Assembly: GCA_036644995.1 (NCBI GenBank)
Contig: JAVXOZ010000007.1
Coordinates: forward strand, 16,518-80,517
Length of the DNA: 64,000 nucleotides
Origin: Cryptoclostridium sp036644995
Lineage (GTDB): Bacteria; Bacillota; Dehalobacteriia; UBA7702
Direction: 5' to 3'
Shown here in pieces: positions 35,203 to 44,551 of this stretch. Under the pieces are notes generated by a model. The model had not been told where the DNA came from. It did not search any database and saw nothing but the letters and a program-made list of their open reading frames with translations. Positions within the stretch are counted from its first letter, which is position 1. Every line of letters begins with the position of its first letter. The position numbers were made by a program, and so were the translations under genes.

Positions 35203-36423
35203 ATGACAAAATTTGCAGGGGCAGTTACCGCTGCCCAAGGTTTTAAAGCATCCGGTGTCCACGTGGGTATTAAGGCATCCAATAAAGAAAAAAAAGATAT
35301 GGCAATGATTTCATCTTCGGTTCCTTGTGTAATTGGGGCAATGTTTACCACCAATGTGATGAAGGCAGCTCCGGTTCAATACGATATGGAAATTCTTAAA
35401 AAAGGTGTTGCTCAAGGTGTAATTATCAATTCAGGTAATGCCAATGCCTGCACAGGACAGCAAGGTCTTGAAGATGCCAAAACAATGGCAAAAAAAACAG
35501 CAGAGCTTTTAGGTGTAGATGGGGATATGGTTTTAGTGGCTTCCACCGGAGTTATTGGGCATAATTTACCCATGGCAAAAATTAGCGATGGTATTACAAA
35601 AGCCTATGGGGAATTGAGTGTAGATGGTGGACATTGTGCTGCTCAGGCAATTTTAACCACGGATATTCATGCTAAGGAAATGGCTCTTACCATGGAATTG
35701 GATGGTATTTCCGTTACCATAGGCGGCATGGCAAAAGGCTCAGGGATGATATGCCCAAATATGGCTACTATGCTGGGATTTATTACAACAGATGCCGCTA
35801 TTGACGGAGATGTTTTGCAATGTGCTTTAAACGATGCGGTTGCCCAAAGTTTTAACCAAATTTCTGTGGATGGGGATATGAGCACCAATGATACGGTTTT
35901 AATATTGGCAAACGGCTTGGCAGGTAATGCAAAAATTAAAGAAGGCAGCAAAAATTACACAATTTTTGTAGAAAATTTAACCAGAATTTCTGTTTATTTG
36001 GCAAAAAAAATAGCCCGTGATGGTGAAGGTGCCAATCACCTTTTTGAAGCAGAGGTGAGAGGTGCGGCAACTGTGGTTGATGCCCGAAAAATAGCAAAAT
36101 CCGTAGTATCTTCCAATTTAGTTAAAGCAGCTGTTTTTGGTAAAGATGCAAATTGGGGGCGGATAATTTGTGCCGTGGGTTATGCAGGGGTGGATTTTGA
36201 CCCCACCAAAGTAAGCATTTATATTGAAAGCGAAAAAGGCAGGCTTTTTGTGGCTAAAGATGGTGGCGGTTTGGAATTTAACGAGGATTACGCCGCTGAA
36301 GTTATGGAAAAAGAAAATATTAAAGCAGTTATAGAATTACAGGAAGGCGAAGCCGTGGGAACAGCTTGGGGCTGCGATTTAAGCTATGATTATGTGAAAA
36401 TAAATGCGGATTATCGCACTTGA
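35203..36423 (+). CDS. argJ: Bifunctional glutamate N-acetyltransferase / ornithine acetyltransferase
   Basis: Transfers acetyl groups from N-acetylornithine to glutamate, closing the cyclic arginine pathway. The 406-residue precursor has the autocleavage site in MATMLGF, where Thr189 becomes the N-terminal nucleophile of the beta chain. Other motifs are INSGNANACTG, STGVIG, MAKGSGMICPNMA and GKDANWGRI. The recycling enzyme explains why no argE is seen. Starts 30 bases after argC behind AAGGAGG. Confidence 0.97.
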   Translation: MTKFAGAVTAAQGFKASGVHVGIKASNKEKKDMAMISSSVPCVIGAMFTTNVMKAAPVQYDMEILKKGVAQGVIINSGNANACTGQQGLEDAKTMAKKTAELLGVDGDMVLVASTGVIGHNLPMAKISDGITKAYGELSVDGGHCAAQAILTTDIHAKEMALTMELDGISVTIGGMAKGSGMICPNMATMLGFITTDAAIDGDVLQCALNDAVAQSFNQISVDGDMSTNDTVLILANGLAGNAKIKEGSKNYTIFVENLTRISVYLAKKIARDGEGANHLFEAEVRGAATVVDARKIAKSVVSSNLVKAAVFGKDANWGRIICAVGYAGVDFDPTKVSIYIESEKGRLFVAKDGGGLEFNEDYAAEVMEKENIKAVIELQEGEAVGTAWGCDLSYDYVKINADYRT

Positions 36424-36697
36424 TTTTCGTATTAAGTAATAATTTATCTTTAGAATTTTATTGGTAATTTATAATTATTTATTAACAATTTTAACCAAAA
36501 CATTTGGCTAAAATATATGTTATTCAGAAGTTTTTTAATGATAAAATTTCTAAAATATTATTAAAATCCTCAATTATGTAAGTCTTTTAAAATCTACATA
36601 ATTAATTAATTTTAAAGTAATTTCCAAACAATACCATAATTTTAATGAATAGCTTTGCATTGTAATTTTATAAACTAATATAAAATAGGAAGAAAAA
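36424..36697. other. Very AT-rich gap between argJ and argB
   Basis: 274 bases without a gene split the arginine set in two. I see no convincing terminator; the region is mostly A and T runs. TATAAAATA just before argB could be a -10 element, so argBDF may have their own promoter. Confidence 0.5.
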
Positions 36698-37594
36698 ATG
36701 ACTACAAATTTAGATAAAAATTTAGAAAAAGCACGGGTTTTCATAGAGTGTTTACCCTATGTAAAAGCCTTTCACGGTAAAACCGTGGTGGTGAAATACG
36801 GCGGCAATGCCATGATAAATGAAGAACTGAAAGAGGCAGTTTTTAAAGATTTGGTTTTGATGAACCTCATCGGTATTCGCACGGTTTTAGTGCACGGCGG
36901 TGGGCCGGATATTGAGGATTATTTAAAAAGACTGGATATTAAAAGCGATTTTAAAAGCGGCTTACGGGTTACAGATGAAGCTGTGATGGAAACCGTTGCC
37001 ATGGTTTTGGTAGGAAAAGTGAACCAAAACGTGGTTTCCGGTATCAATGGCAAAGGCGGCAAAGCCGTGGGGCTTTCGGGAAAAGACGGCACCATGTTAA
37101 AATGCTCAAAAAAATACGCCAATGTTCGGGATGGGGTAGATATAACCAAAGTGGATATCGGCATGGTTGGTGAGGTGGAATCTGTGGATTGCTCCTTAAT
37201 TAACGACCTTTTGGCAGATGATTATATCCCTGTTATTGCCCCTATCGGCACTGATGAAAACGGTGGCACCTACAATGTAAATGCGGATTATGCAGCAGGT
37301 AAAATAGCAGGAGCATTAGGAGCAGAAAAATTATTTTTACTAACAGATGTTGAAGGAATTTTTCGGGATTTTAACGATAAAGAGTCCTTAATTTCGGTTT
37401 TACCCATAGCTGATGTTCCCCAATTAATTGAAGATAAAGTTATAAATAAAGGCATGATACCTAAGGTGGAAAGCTGCACAGATGCGATAAACGAAGGGGT
37501 TGGCAGTGTGCATATTATAGATGGCAGGGTTGCCCACAGCATACTTTTAGAGCTATTTACCGATAGCGGTATCGGAACTATGGTGGTGAAATAA
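36698..37594 (+). CDS. argB: Acetylglutamate kinase
   Basis: Second step of arginine synthesis, phosphorylating N-acetylglutamate; usually the arginine-feedback step. The 298-residue amino-acid-kinase fold shows VVKYGGNAM, LVHGGGPDI, GLSGKDG, NVNADYAAGKIAGAL and GMIPKVESC. The N-terminal helix (about residues 1-25) is the extension linked to hexamer formation and arginine inhibition in sensitive enzymes, so feedback control is likely. The stop overlaps the argD start (TAATG). Confidence 0.97.
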   Translation: MTTNLDKNLEKARVFIECLPYVKAFHGKTVVVKYGGNAMINEELKEAVFKDLVLMNLIGIRTVLVHGGGPDIEDYLKRLDIKSDFKSGLRVTDEAVMETVAMVLVGKVNQNVVSGINGKGGKAVGLSGKDGTMLKCSKKYANVRDGVDITKVDIGMVGEVESVDCSLINDLLADDYIPVIAPIGTDENGGTYNVNADYAAGKIAGALGAEKLFLLTDVEGIFRDFNDKESLISVLPIADVPQLIEDKVINKGMIPKVESCTDAINEGVGSVHIIDGRVAHSILLELFTDSGIGTMVVK

Positions 37595-38772
37595 TGAATA
37601 TACCCGAAAAAAGTAAAAACGTAATAATGAACACTTACGCACGGTATCCCATAGCCTTGGTAAAGGGGCAGGGTAGCTATGTTTTTGATGAAGACGGTAA
37701 TAAATATTTAGATTTTATCAGTGGTATTTCTGTAAATAATTTGGGACATTGCCACCCTGATATTGTGGCGGCGGTGCAAAACCAAGCCGCTTCTATGCTC
37801 CATTGCTCCAACCTTTTTTGGTCTGAACCTCAGCTAAATTTAGCAGAAAAACTGGTGGCAAAAAGTGGCTTGGGTAAAGTATTTTTTGCAAATAGTGGGG
37901 CAGAAGCCAATGAAGGCGCAATAAAACTTGCCAGAAAATACTTTTTTGACCAAGGAAAAGAGTCTAAAAATACCATAATCACCATGGATAAATCGTTTCA
38001 TGGTCGTACTTTGGCAACGTTAACTGCCACGGGGCAGGATAAAGTAAAAGTGGGTTTTTCTCCGTTAATGCCGGGCTTTAAATACGTACCCTTTAATGAT
38101 TTTGAAGCCTTAAAAAAAGCCATAACTCCGGATGTTGCAGGTATTATGCTGGAGCCTGTTCAAGGTGAAGGTGGTGTGCACCCAGGTGATGGGGAATACC
38201 TAAAAAAAGTTCGCACTCTTTGTGATGAAAAGGAAATATTGCTTATTTTTGATGAAATTCAGTGTGGCTTGGGTCGTTGCGGAGCATTATTTTGCTATGA
38301 AAATTATGGAGTGCTCCCGGATATTGTTACCTTGGCAAAGGCTTTGGGCGGTGGCATTCCCATGGGAGCATTTATTGCCACTGATGAGGTTGCAGCTTCT
38401 TTCGGTAACGGCACCCACGGCTCCACTTTTGGGGGTAACCCCATTGCCGCCGCAGCGGGAAATCAATACTTGACAATTTTAGAAAAAGAAAATATTATAG
38501 ATAATGTAAAGATAATGAGCAAATATTTACAGGAAAAGCTGAAAAAAATCCCTTCAACCAAAATAGTAGATGTGCGTGGTATGGGTTTACTTATCGGCAT
38601 AGAAGTTTCTTGTGGTTCAGGCTCTATTGTGCAATGTTGTTTTAATAATGGCTTATTGGTTTTAGCCGCAGGAGCCGATGTTGTGCGGCTTTTGCCCCCA
38701 TTAAATTGCACAAAAACACAGATAGATGAGGCAGTTAAAATTTTAGAAAAAGCTATTATGGAGGATGAGTAA
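37594..38772 (+). CDS. argD: Acetylornithine aminotransferase
   Basis: PLP enzyme that makes N-acetylornithine from the semialdehyde and glutamate. The 392-residue product has GDISGVSVN-like FISGISVNNLGHCHP, NSGAEANEGAIKLAR, SFHGRTLATLTATGQ, LIFDEIQCGLGRCG and the Schiff-base Lys249 in TLAKALGGGIPMG. It starts on the argB stop codon and ends next to argF, so argB-argD-argF form a tight operon. Confidence 0.96.
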   Translation: MNIPEKSKNVIMNTYARYPIALVKGQGSYVFDEDGNKYLDFISGISVNNLGHCHPDIVAAVQNQAASMLHCSNLFWSEPQLNLAEKLVAKSGLGKVFFANSGAEANEGAIKLARKYFFDQGKESKNTIITMDKSFHGRTLATLTATGQDKVKVGFSPLMPGFKYVPFNDFEALKKAITPDVAGIMLEPVQGEGGVHPGDGEYLKKVRTLCDEKEILLIFDEIQCGLGRCGALFCYENYGVLPDIVTLAKALGGGIPMGAFIATDEVAASFGNGTHGSTFGGNPIAAAAGNQYLTILEKENIIDNVKIMSKYLQEKLKKIPSTKIVDVRGMGLLIGIEVSCGSGSIVQCCFNNGLLVLAAGADVVRLLPPLNCTKTQIDEAVKILEKAIMEDE

Positions 38773-38773
38773 A

Positions 38774-39718
38774 ATGGAAATAACCAAAAAATTTGAAGGC
38801 AGAGATTTTTTATCTCTCAAAGATTACACCGGAGAAGATTTGCATTATTTTCTTGATGTGGCAGAGGGCTTAAAGTTGGAGCAAAAAGATGAGGGCACTA
38901 TGGGTTATTTGCCCGGTAGAACCTTGGGAATGCTCTTTACCAAAAGTTCCACCAGAACCAGGGTTTCGTTTCAAACAGGGATTTATCAGCTTGGTGGCAC
39001 AGGCTTATTTTTAAGCGGCAATGATTTGCAAATAGGCAGAGGCGAGCCAATTAAAGATACCGCCCGTGTTTTATCTCGTTATTTAGATGCAATTATGATA
39101 CGTACATTTGACCATAGCGATGTGGTTGAGCTGGCAAAATATGCAGATATTCCCATTATCAATGGCTTAACGGATTTATTACACCCCTGTCAAGTTATGG
39201 CAGATTTGCTCACTATTCGGGAGCATAAAAAAACCTTAAAGGGTTTAAAATTAACCTATGTGGGTGATGGTAATAATATGGCACATTCCTTAATGTATGG
39301 CTGTGCTAAAATGGGTGTAGATATTACTTTAGCTTGCCCTAAAGGATATGAGCCAGATGCCACGGTGGTAAAAGAAGCTGAGGAATTTGCCCAAGATAGT
39401 GGCAGCATTGTGCGGGTTTATGAAAATCCCAAAGAAGCCGCTGAAGGTGCAGATGTGCTCTACACCGACGTATGGGCAAGTATGGGGCAAGAAGGGGAAG
39501 CCCAAGAACGCCAAAAAGTATTTGGTGGCATTTATCAAATAAATGATGATTTATTATCTGTGGCAAAATCCGATTCCATCGTGCTCCATTGCTTACCTGC
39601 TCATCGTGGTGAGGAAATTACAGATGAAGTTATGGAAGGCAAACACAGCGTAGTTTTTGATGAAGCAGAAAACCGCCTTCACGCTCAAAAAGCCATCATG
39701 GCACTTTTAATTGCTTAA
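38774..39718 (+). CDS. argF: Ornithine carbamoyltransferase
   Basis: Makes citrulline from ornithine and carbamoyl phosphate. The 314-residue product has the carbamoyl-phosphate site SSTRTRVSF, the stretch HPCQVMADLLTI, DGNNMAHSL and the ornithine site HCLPAHRGEE. I start at ATG 38774, 10 bases after GGAGG; an in-frame ATG at 38765 is only one base from that site and overlaps the argD stop. argG lies apart on the - strand; argH is outside the window. Confidence 0.96.
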   Translation: MEITKKFEGRDFLSLKDYTGEDLHYFLDVAEGLKLEQKDEGTMGYLPGRTLGMLFTKSSTRTRVSFQTGIYQLGGTGLFLSGNDLQIGRGEPIKDTARVLSRYLDAIMIRTFDHSDVVELAKYADIPIINGLTDLLHPCQVMADLLTIREHKKTLKGLKLTYVGDGNNMAHSLMYGCAKMGVDITLACPKGYEPDATVVKEAEEFAQDSGSIVRVYENPKEAAEGADVLYTDVWASMGQEGEAQERQKVFGGIYQINDDLLSVAKSDSIVLHCLPAHRGEEITDEVMEGKHSVVFDEAENRLHAQKAIMALLIA

Positions 39719-39727
39719 ACTTGAATT

Positions 39728-39768
39728 AAAAAAATGACGATTTCCGCTGAGGGAACGTCATTTTTTTT
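39728..39768 (+). terminator. Intrinsic terminator after argF
   Basis: AAAATGACG pairs with CGTCATTTT around a 15-base loop, followed by eight T residues. It closes the arginine operon. Confidence 0.85.
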
Positions 39769-39970
39769 AGGCTATACCTCTTTAAGCACCTATTAAGCTA
39801 AAAAAACTGTGCGTAGCCATTAAAAATACATTGCTATATTGTTATAAACATGATAATATAAATACAATATAATCACGTAATCCGAATTTAATTATATGTT
39901 TTTTACCTATTCTATTGATTTAAACTTCAAAATAAAAATAGATAAAAGAGTGACAAAAAAGGAGGATGAA

Positions 39971-40753
39971 ATGAAAAAAATTAAAACAATTTTGGTTTTT
40001 TGCTTAAGCTTGGCGCTGGTTTTGTGTATATCAGCGGGAGCATTGGCAGATGATGCAAAATTAAGTGTGGAAAAGAGCGAGCTAAAGTATTTGCCTGAAG
40101 TGAATACTCAAGAATTACAACGTCGTGATATGCCTTACAAAGATGTAGAAAAGAGTGCTTGGTATTACCTGTTTATCAGCTATTTTGATAAATTAGGCAC
40201 TATCAATGGGGTTTCACCCACATCTTTTGCTCCGGAGCAAGATGTAACCCGTGGTGAATTTGCCAAGTTTTTGGCAACTGTTAAAACTTCTTACAGCGAT
40301 AAAATCGTTATCTCCAATCCCTTTTTAGATGTACCTTCCAGTGCTTGGTACGCAGCATATGTTCAATGGGCATTTGATAATGGTGTGATTATCGGCAAAA
40401 CTCCAACTGCATTTTATCCCGAGGATTTTATTACCCGTGAGGAATCGGCTATTATGCTTTATCGCTTCGTAGATGGTGAACAATTCATCGAAGATGGGTA
40501 TGTGCGCCCTTATATGATAGAGGGCAGCAAACCATTTGGGGATGAAGGCGATGTTAGCCCCGATGCTCAGGCAGCAGTGAAATTTTTAAGAGAAACCGGC
40601 TTGTTTTTTGGTGATGAAAACCATAATTTTCGCCCCAAAGACAATATTAAACGCTGTGAGGTCATGAAATTATTGTGCTGTTATCTCATGATAGTAACCA
40701 GACCACCTTTCACCAATGATGATGGCAGACCACCAATTGAATTTATTGAATAA
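39971..40753 (+). CDS. Secreted protein made almost only of three SLH domains
   Basis: A 260-residue exported protein. A signal peptide (MKKIKTILVFCLSLALVLCI, cleavage likely after ALA at residue 26) leads to three S-layer homology domains at about 65-115, 130-185 and 200-250, each with the aromatic start and the (F/Y)xPxxxxTRxE-type end (FAPEQDVTRGEFAKF, FYPEDFITREESAIM, FRPKDNIKRCEVMKL). SLH domains bind pyruvylated cell-wall polymer. There is no other domain. Start 39971 follows GGAGG; an upstream in-frame ATG at 39896 would bury the signal peptide. Confidence 0.9.
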   Translation: MKKIKTILVFCLSLALVLCISAGALADDAKLSVEKSELKYLPEVNTQELQRRDMPYKDVEKSAWYYLFISYFDKLGTINGVSPTSFAPEQDVTRGEFAKFLATVKTSYSDKIVISNPFLDVPSSAWYAAYVQWAFDNGVIIGKTPTAFYPEDFITREESAIMLYRFVDGEQFIEDGYVRPYMIEGSKPFGDEGDVSPDAQAAVKFLRETGLFFGDENHNFRPKDNIKRCEVMKLLCCYLMIVTRPPFTNDDGRPPIEFIE

Positions 40754-40765
40754 GATTAAATAGAG

Positions 40766-40793
40766 AAACACCGTGGTTTTCCACGGTGTTTTA
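40766..40793 (+). terminator. Intrinsic terminator after the SLH gene
   Basis: AAACACCGTGG / CCACGGTGTTT with a TTTT loop, followed by TAATTTTTT. Confidence 0.88.
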
Positions 40794-40830
40794 ATTTTTT
40801 AATATGTTTTAAACCATCAATTTTCAATAT

Positions 40831-40884
40831 AAAAAGCCAAACCCGGATTTTATGCACTGTAAAATCCAAGGCTTGGCTTTTTTA
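40831..40884. terminator. Second long hairpin with a T tract
   Basis: AAAAAGCCAA pairs with TTGGCTTTTTT, and an inner stem GGATTTT / AAAATCC makes a two-tier hairpin. It lies 37 bases after the SLH terminator and could also serve the - strand fhs transcript. It is followed by the direct repeat CCGGTGAGAG twice (40891-40911). The rest of the gap to 41105 shows nothing I can name. Confidence 0.65.
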
Positions 40885-41105
40885 TTAACCGGTGAGAGCC
40901 GGTGAGAGAGTTAATTAAATTCCGTGTTACTAATTTTCATAGGTAATAGTAATTTCTCGGTAATAATTTAGAGGTAGGAATTTCTAAATAAATTTATAAG
41001 TAAATAATGCCCAATCTATAATCAACATATTTATATGTGTTAGGTTCACTGAATATTTAATTTCACTGGTGTTGATATATTTATTCTAAACACCAATTAT
41101 AAAAT

Positions 41106-42863
41106 TTAAAATAAACCACTTACTTCCCCTGTGTCTGTATCCACATCTATACGGCGATATGCAGGGTCGGAGCATGTGCCTGGCATTAAACTGATAGCTC
41201 CTGCCACGGGGCAAAGGAATTTTGCTCCCCCATAAATTAAAATATCCCGAATGGGTAAACGCCAGTTTTTGGGCACACCTTTAAGTGTGGGTTCGTGGCT
41301 TAAGCTCAAGTGGGTTTTCACCATCATAGTTGAATATTCATCGTATTTTTTGTCAGCTTCAAAAACCTTGGCTTTTGCTGCTGCCAAATCGCTCCAATCC
41401 ACACCATCTGCACCATAAACTTGGGTGGCAATGGCTTCAACTCTTTGGCGTAAAGGCATTGTGGAGGGATAGAGGAATTTAATTTCACTTTTTTCCTCGG
41501 CGGCTTCTTTCACCGCATCTGCTAATTCCAATGCTCCATCGCCACCATATTGCCAATGCTCCGAAAGAGCACAGCGTACTCCCATGGCATCACAGGTGCG
41601 GCGAATAAATTCAATTTCTGCTTTGGTATCCGTGGCAAAAGCGTTAATACAAACCACCGGTGTTATCCCGGATTTTTGAACTGTGTGAATATGGTGGATA
41701 AGATTTTTTATCCCATTTTCCAATAAACCAAGGTTTTCTTTGGTATATTCAGCGGGCAATCCTTTCCCCGGCTGCACTTCAGGGCCGCCACCGTGCATTT
41801 TTAAAGCACGAATGGTGCAGACCAAAACCGAAACATCGGGTTTCAATCCCGATAAACGACACTTTACATTCCAAAATTTTTCAAAGCCGATATCAGCGGC
41901 AAAACCGCTTTCGGTTACATTATAATCATATAGTTTTAAAGCCAATCTATCCCCAATTATGGAGCTTTGACCAATGGCTATATTAGCAAAAGGACCGGCA
42001 TGAACCAAGCAAGGCTGGTGCTCCGTGGTATAGCACATGGTGGGGTTGATGGTATTACGCATCCAGGCGGTCATGGCGCCGTCCACTTCTAAATCTGCGG
42101 TGGTAATGGGATTTTTATTTTTATCGTATGCCACCACTATTTCACCCATGCGTTTTCGCAAATCTGCCAAATCTTTGGATATGGATAAAATTGCCATTAA
42201 TTCCGAGCTTACGGTGATACCAAATTTAGATTCCATTAAAAATCCATCTTTGGGGCCACCCATGCCAATAACGATGTTGCGTAAAGCTTGGGCGGCAAAA
42301 TCCATTACCCAGCCCATTTCTACATTTTTAGGGTCTATGTTTAAGGGTTTTAAGCCACGTTCTAAAAGCTCCTCATCATTATAATTATTTTCGTGCTGCA
42401 TTCTGGCGGTAAGTGCCACCATGGCTAAATTGTGGGCATTGGTAATATCATTTATATCTCCGGTTAAACCCAGTGAAAATTCGGTCATGGGTATTAAAAG
42501 AGCGTTGCCACCACCTGCGGCTGTGCCTTTGATATTCATAGTAGGCCCACCTGAAGGTTGCCGCAAGCAGCCACCTACATTTACACCACGTTTGCCCAAG
42601 CCTTGAATAAGTCCCAAGGCAGTGGTGGATTTTCCTTCACCCAAAGGGGTAGGGGTGATGGCTGTTACTTCGATATATTTACCATCGGGGCGGTCTTTTA
42701 AGCGTTTCATGATTTTTAAGAAGTCCAATTTTGGGGTTTTCCCATAGGGGATAATTTCCTCAGGCAGTAAACCCAAACGTTCTCTAAATGATTCCACATC
42801 GGGTAAACGGCTCTGGGATTCTGCGGCAATTTGCCAGTCTTTCATTTCTCTGGGGTCTAACAT
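41106..42863 (-). CDS. fhs: Formate--tetrahydrofolate ligase
   Basis: ATP-dependent synthesis of 10-formyl-THF from formate, the second step of the methyl branch of the Wood-Ljungdahl pathway and a purine precursor supply. The 585-residue product has ITPTPLGEGKSTTALGLIQG (ATP loop), RQPSGGPTMNIKGTAAGGG and the C-terminal SLSHEPTLKGVP and LCPVAGAISLMPG. It is longer than the usual 556-560 by an N-terminal extension. The gene stands far from the acs cluster and is preceded by a ZTP riboswitch. Confidence 0.97.
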   Translation of the reverse strand: MLDPREMKDWQIAAESQSRLPDVESFRERLGLLPEEIIPYGKTPKLDFLKIMKRLKDRPDGKYIEVTAITPTPLGEGKSTTALGLIQGLGKRGVNVGGCLRQPSGGPTMNIKGTAAGGGNALLIPMTEFSLGLTGDINDITNAHNLAMVALTARMQHENNYNDEELLERGLKPLNIDPKNVEMGWVMDFAAQALRNIVIGMGGPKDGFLMESKFGITVSSELMAILSISKDLADLRKRMGEIVVAYDKNKNPITTADLEVDGAMTAWMRNTINPTMCYTTEHQPCLVHAGPFANIAIGQSSIIGDRLALKLYDYNVTESGFAADIGFEKFWNVKCRLSGLKPDVSVLVCTIRALKMHGGGPEVQPGKGLPAEYTKENLGLLENGIKNLIHHIHTVQKSGITPVVCINAFATDTKAEIEFIRRTCDAMGVRCALSEHWQYGGDGALELADAVKEAAEEKSEIKFLYPSTMPLRQRVEAIATQVYGADGVDWSDLAAAKAKVFEADKKYDEYSTMMVKTHLSLSHEPTLKGVPKNWRLPIRDILIYGGAKFLCPVAGAISLMPGTCSDPAYRRIDVDTDTGEVSGLF

Positions 42864-42956
42864 AGGCGTTTCTCCTCTCCTATTTTGTGGATAGGTTGTT
42901 AAACACCCAAGCCTTGGTTTTATCTAAAATTTAATAGAATTAGCAAATTTTAGATA

Positions 42957-42997
42957 AAAAAATAGCCGCAGACTGGGTGTTCGCCCAGACGGTCGGC
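42957..42997 (-). terminator. Riboswitch-coupled terminator before fhs
   Basis: On the - strand GCCGACCGTCTGGG pairs with CCCAGTCTGCGGC, followed by TATTTTTTT. The 5' arm is the same segment that forms the conserved pseudoknot of the ZTP aptamer, so ligand binding and terminator formation exclude each other: ligand would allow read-through into fhs. Confidence 0.8.
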
Positions 42998-43051
42998 ATT
43001 AAACTGTTATACTCCATGTGGTTTATCTTCCACTTCCGTCAGTCGTATAAC
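42983..43051 (-). promoter_or_regulatory. ZTP (pfl) riboswitch controlling fhs
   Basis: Read on the - strand from 43051: P1 5' arm GTTATAC, conserved GACTGACGGAA, hairpin GTGG...CCAC, conserved ATGGAG, P1 3' arm GTATAAC, then the signature CCGTCTGGGC that forms the pseudoknot. This order and these blocks match the pfl/ZTP aptamer, which is known to sit before fhs and purH and to turn genes on when ZTP/AICAR-ribotides rise under 10-formyl-THF shortage. The overlapping terminator fits an ON switch. Confidence 0.85.
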
Positions 43052-43184
43052 TAAGCATAATTTAACATAGTTTTATAAAAAATGCAAGGGGTTTTTTTAT
43101 GTAGATTTAAAAACCCCTTACAAAAATATTGTTTGATTTTTTACTTAAATTACGGTTTTATTTGCAGCTATTTTATAAATAATT

Positions 43185-44402
43185 TTATTTATCGTTATTT
43201 TCCATAACCATAGCACGTACTTTTAACGGTAAGCCAAAAAGGTTAATAAAGCCTTCAGCATCGTGGTGGTCGTAAAGTTCTCCTGTGGTAAAGCTGGCTA
43301 AAGATTCGCTGTATAAGGAGTAGGGTGAGGTGGTTCCTGCTTTAATAATATTGCCTTTATAAAGCTTAAATTTCACTTCCCCGGTAACATATTGTTGGGT
43401 AGATTCTATAAAAGCCTGCAAGGCTTCACGCAATGGTGTAAACCATTTGCCTTCATAAACCACATCGGCAAATTTATTGGCGATGTCTTTTTTAACATTT
43501 AAAGTGGCACGATCTAAAATCAGTTCTTCTAATTGGGTGTGGGCTTCCATTAAAATAGTACCTCCGGGAGTTTCGTAAACCCCACGTGATTTCATGCCAA
43601 CAACCCTATTTTCCACAATATCTATAATGCCGATGCCGTGTTTGCCGCCTAAGCGGTTTAATTCACGGAGAATATCAGATGCCTTCATCGCTTTGCCATT
43701 GATGGACATGGGATGTCCTTTTTCAAAAGTAATGCTTACATATTCACCTTCATTGGGTGCTTTTTCAGGGGTAACGCCCAAGGTGAGTAGGTGGTCAAAA
43801 TTCGGTTCAGCGGCAGGATCTTCAAGTTCTAAGCCTTCGTGGCTAATGTGCCAAAGGTTGCGGTCACGGCTATAACTGTTATCCGCAGAGAAGGGCAAAT
43901 CAATGCCGTGTGCCTTGCAATAGGCAATTTCATCTTCACGGGAATCCATTTTCCAAGTTTCGTTACAACGCCAAGGGGCGATGATTTCCAGCTCCGGAGC
44001 CAGTGCTTTTATTCCCAGTTCAAAGCGAACTTGGTCGTTACCTTTGCCTGTTGCACCGTGACAAATTGCCACTGCACCTTCTTTTTTGGCTATTTCCACC
44101 AGCTTTTTAGCGATAATGGGGCGAGCCATAGATGTGCCCAAAAGGTATTTGTTTTCATAGATGGCATTTGCTTTTACGCAGGGTATGGCGTAATCATCAA
44201 TGAATTCGTCAACCACATCCAAAACATATAATTTAGTGGCACCGGAAAGATTGGCTCTTTCTTCCAAGCCATCAAGTTCACTTTCCTGACCCACATCAAT
44301 GCAAACACAAACCACTTCATAGTTGTAGTTTTCTTTTAACCAAGGGATAATAGCGGTGGTATCCAAGCCACCGGAATAAGCTAAAATTACTTTATCTGCC
44401 AT
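43185..44402 (-). CDS. argG: Argininosuccinate synthase
   Basis: Joins citrulline and aspartate with ATP. The 405-residue product opens with the PP-loop LAYSGGLDTT and continues with CVCIDVGQE, CHGATGKGNDQVRFE, YSRDRNLWHISHEG and GIGIIDIVENRVVGMKSRG. It is separated from argCJBDF and on the opposite strand. An inverted repeat TTACAGTTT...AAACTGTAA at 44433-44474 in its upstream region could be an operator. argH is not next to it. The start codon follows AAGGAGA on the - strand. Confidence 0.97.
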   Translation of the reverse strand: MADKVILAYSGGLDTTAIIPWLKENYNYEVVCVCIDVGQESELDGLEERANLSGATKLYVLDVVDEFIDDYAIPCVKANAIYENKYLLGTSMARPIIAKKLVEIAKKEGAVAICHGATGKGNDQVRFELGIKALAPELEIIAPWRCNETWKMDSREDEIAYCKAHGIDLPFSADNSYSRDRNLWHISHEGLELEDPAAEPNFDHLLTLGVTPEKAPNEGEYVSITFEKGHPMSINGKAMKASDILRELNRLGGKHGIGIIDIVENRVVGMKSRGVYETPGGTILMEAHTQLEELILDRATLNVKKDIANKFADVVYEGKWFTPLREALQAFIESTQQYVTGEVKFKLYKGNIIKAGTTSPYSLYSESLASFTTGELYDHHDAEGFINLFGLPLKVRAMVMENNDK

Positions 44403-44551
44403 TTTTCAAATCTCCTTAAATAATTCTTATTTACAGTTTCTAATTTTAGCACATATTTTGTAAACTGTAAAGATGTAAAAATGAATTTTTTGCCAAATTT
44501 ATGAATAAATAATAGTTTTATCACCATAATAATAATATGAGAGATTTAATT

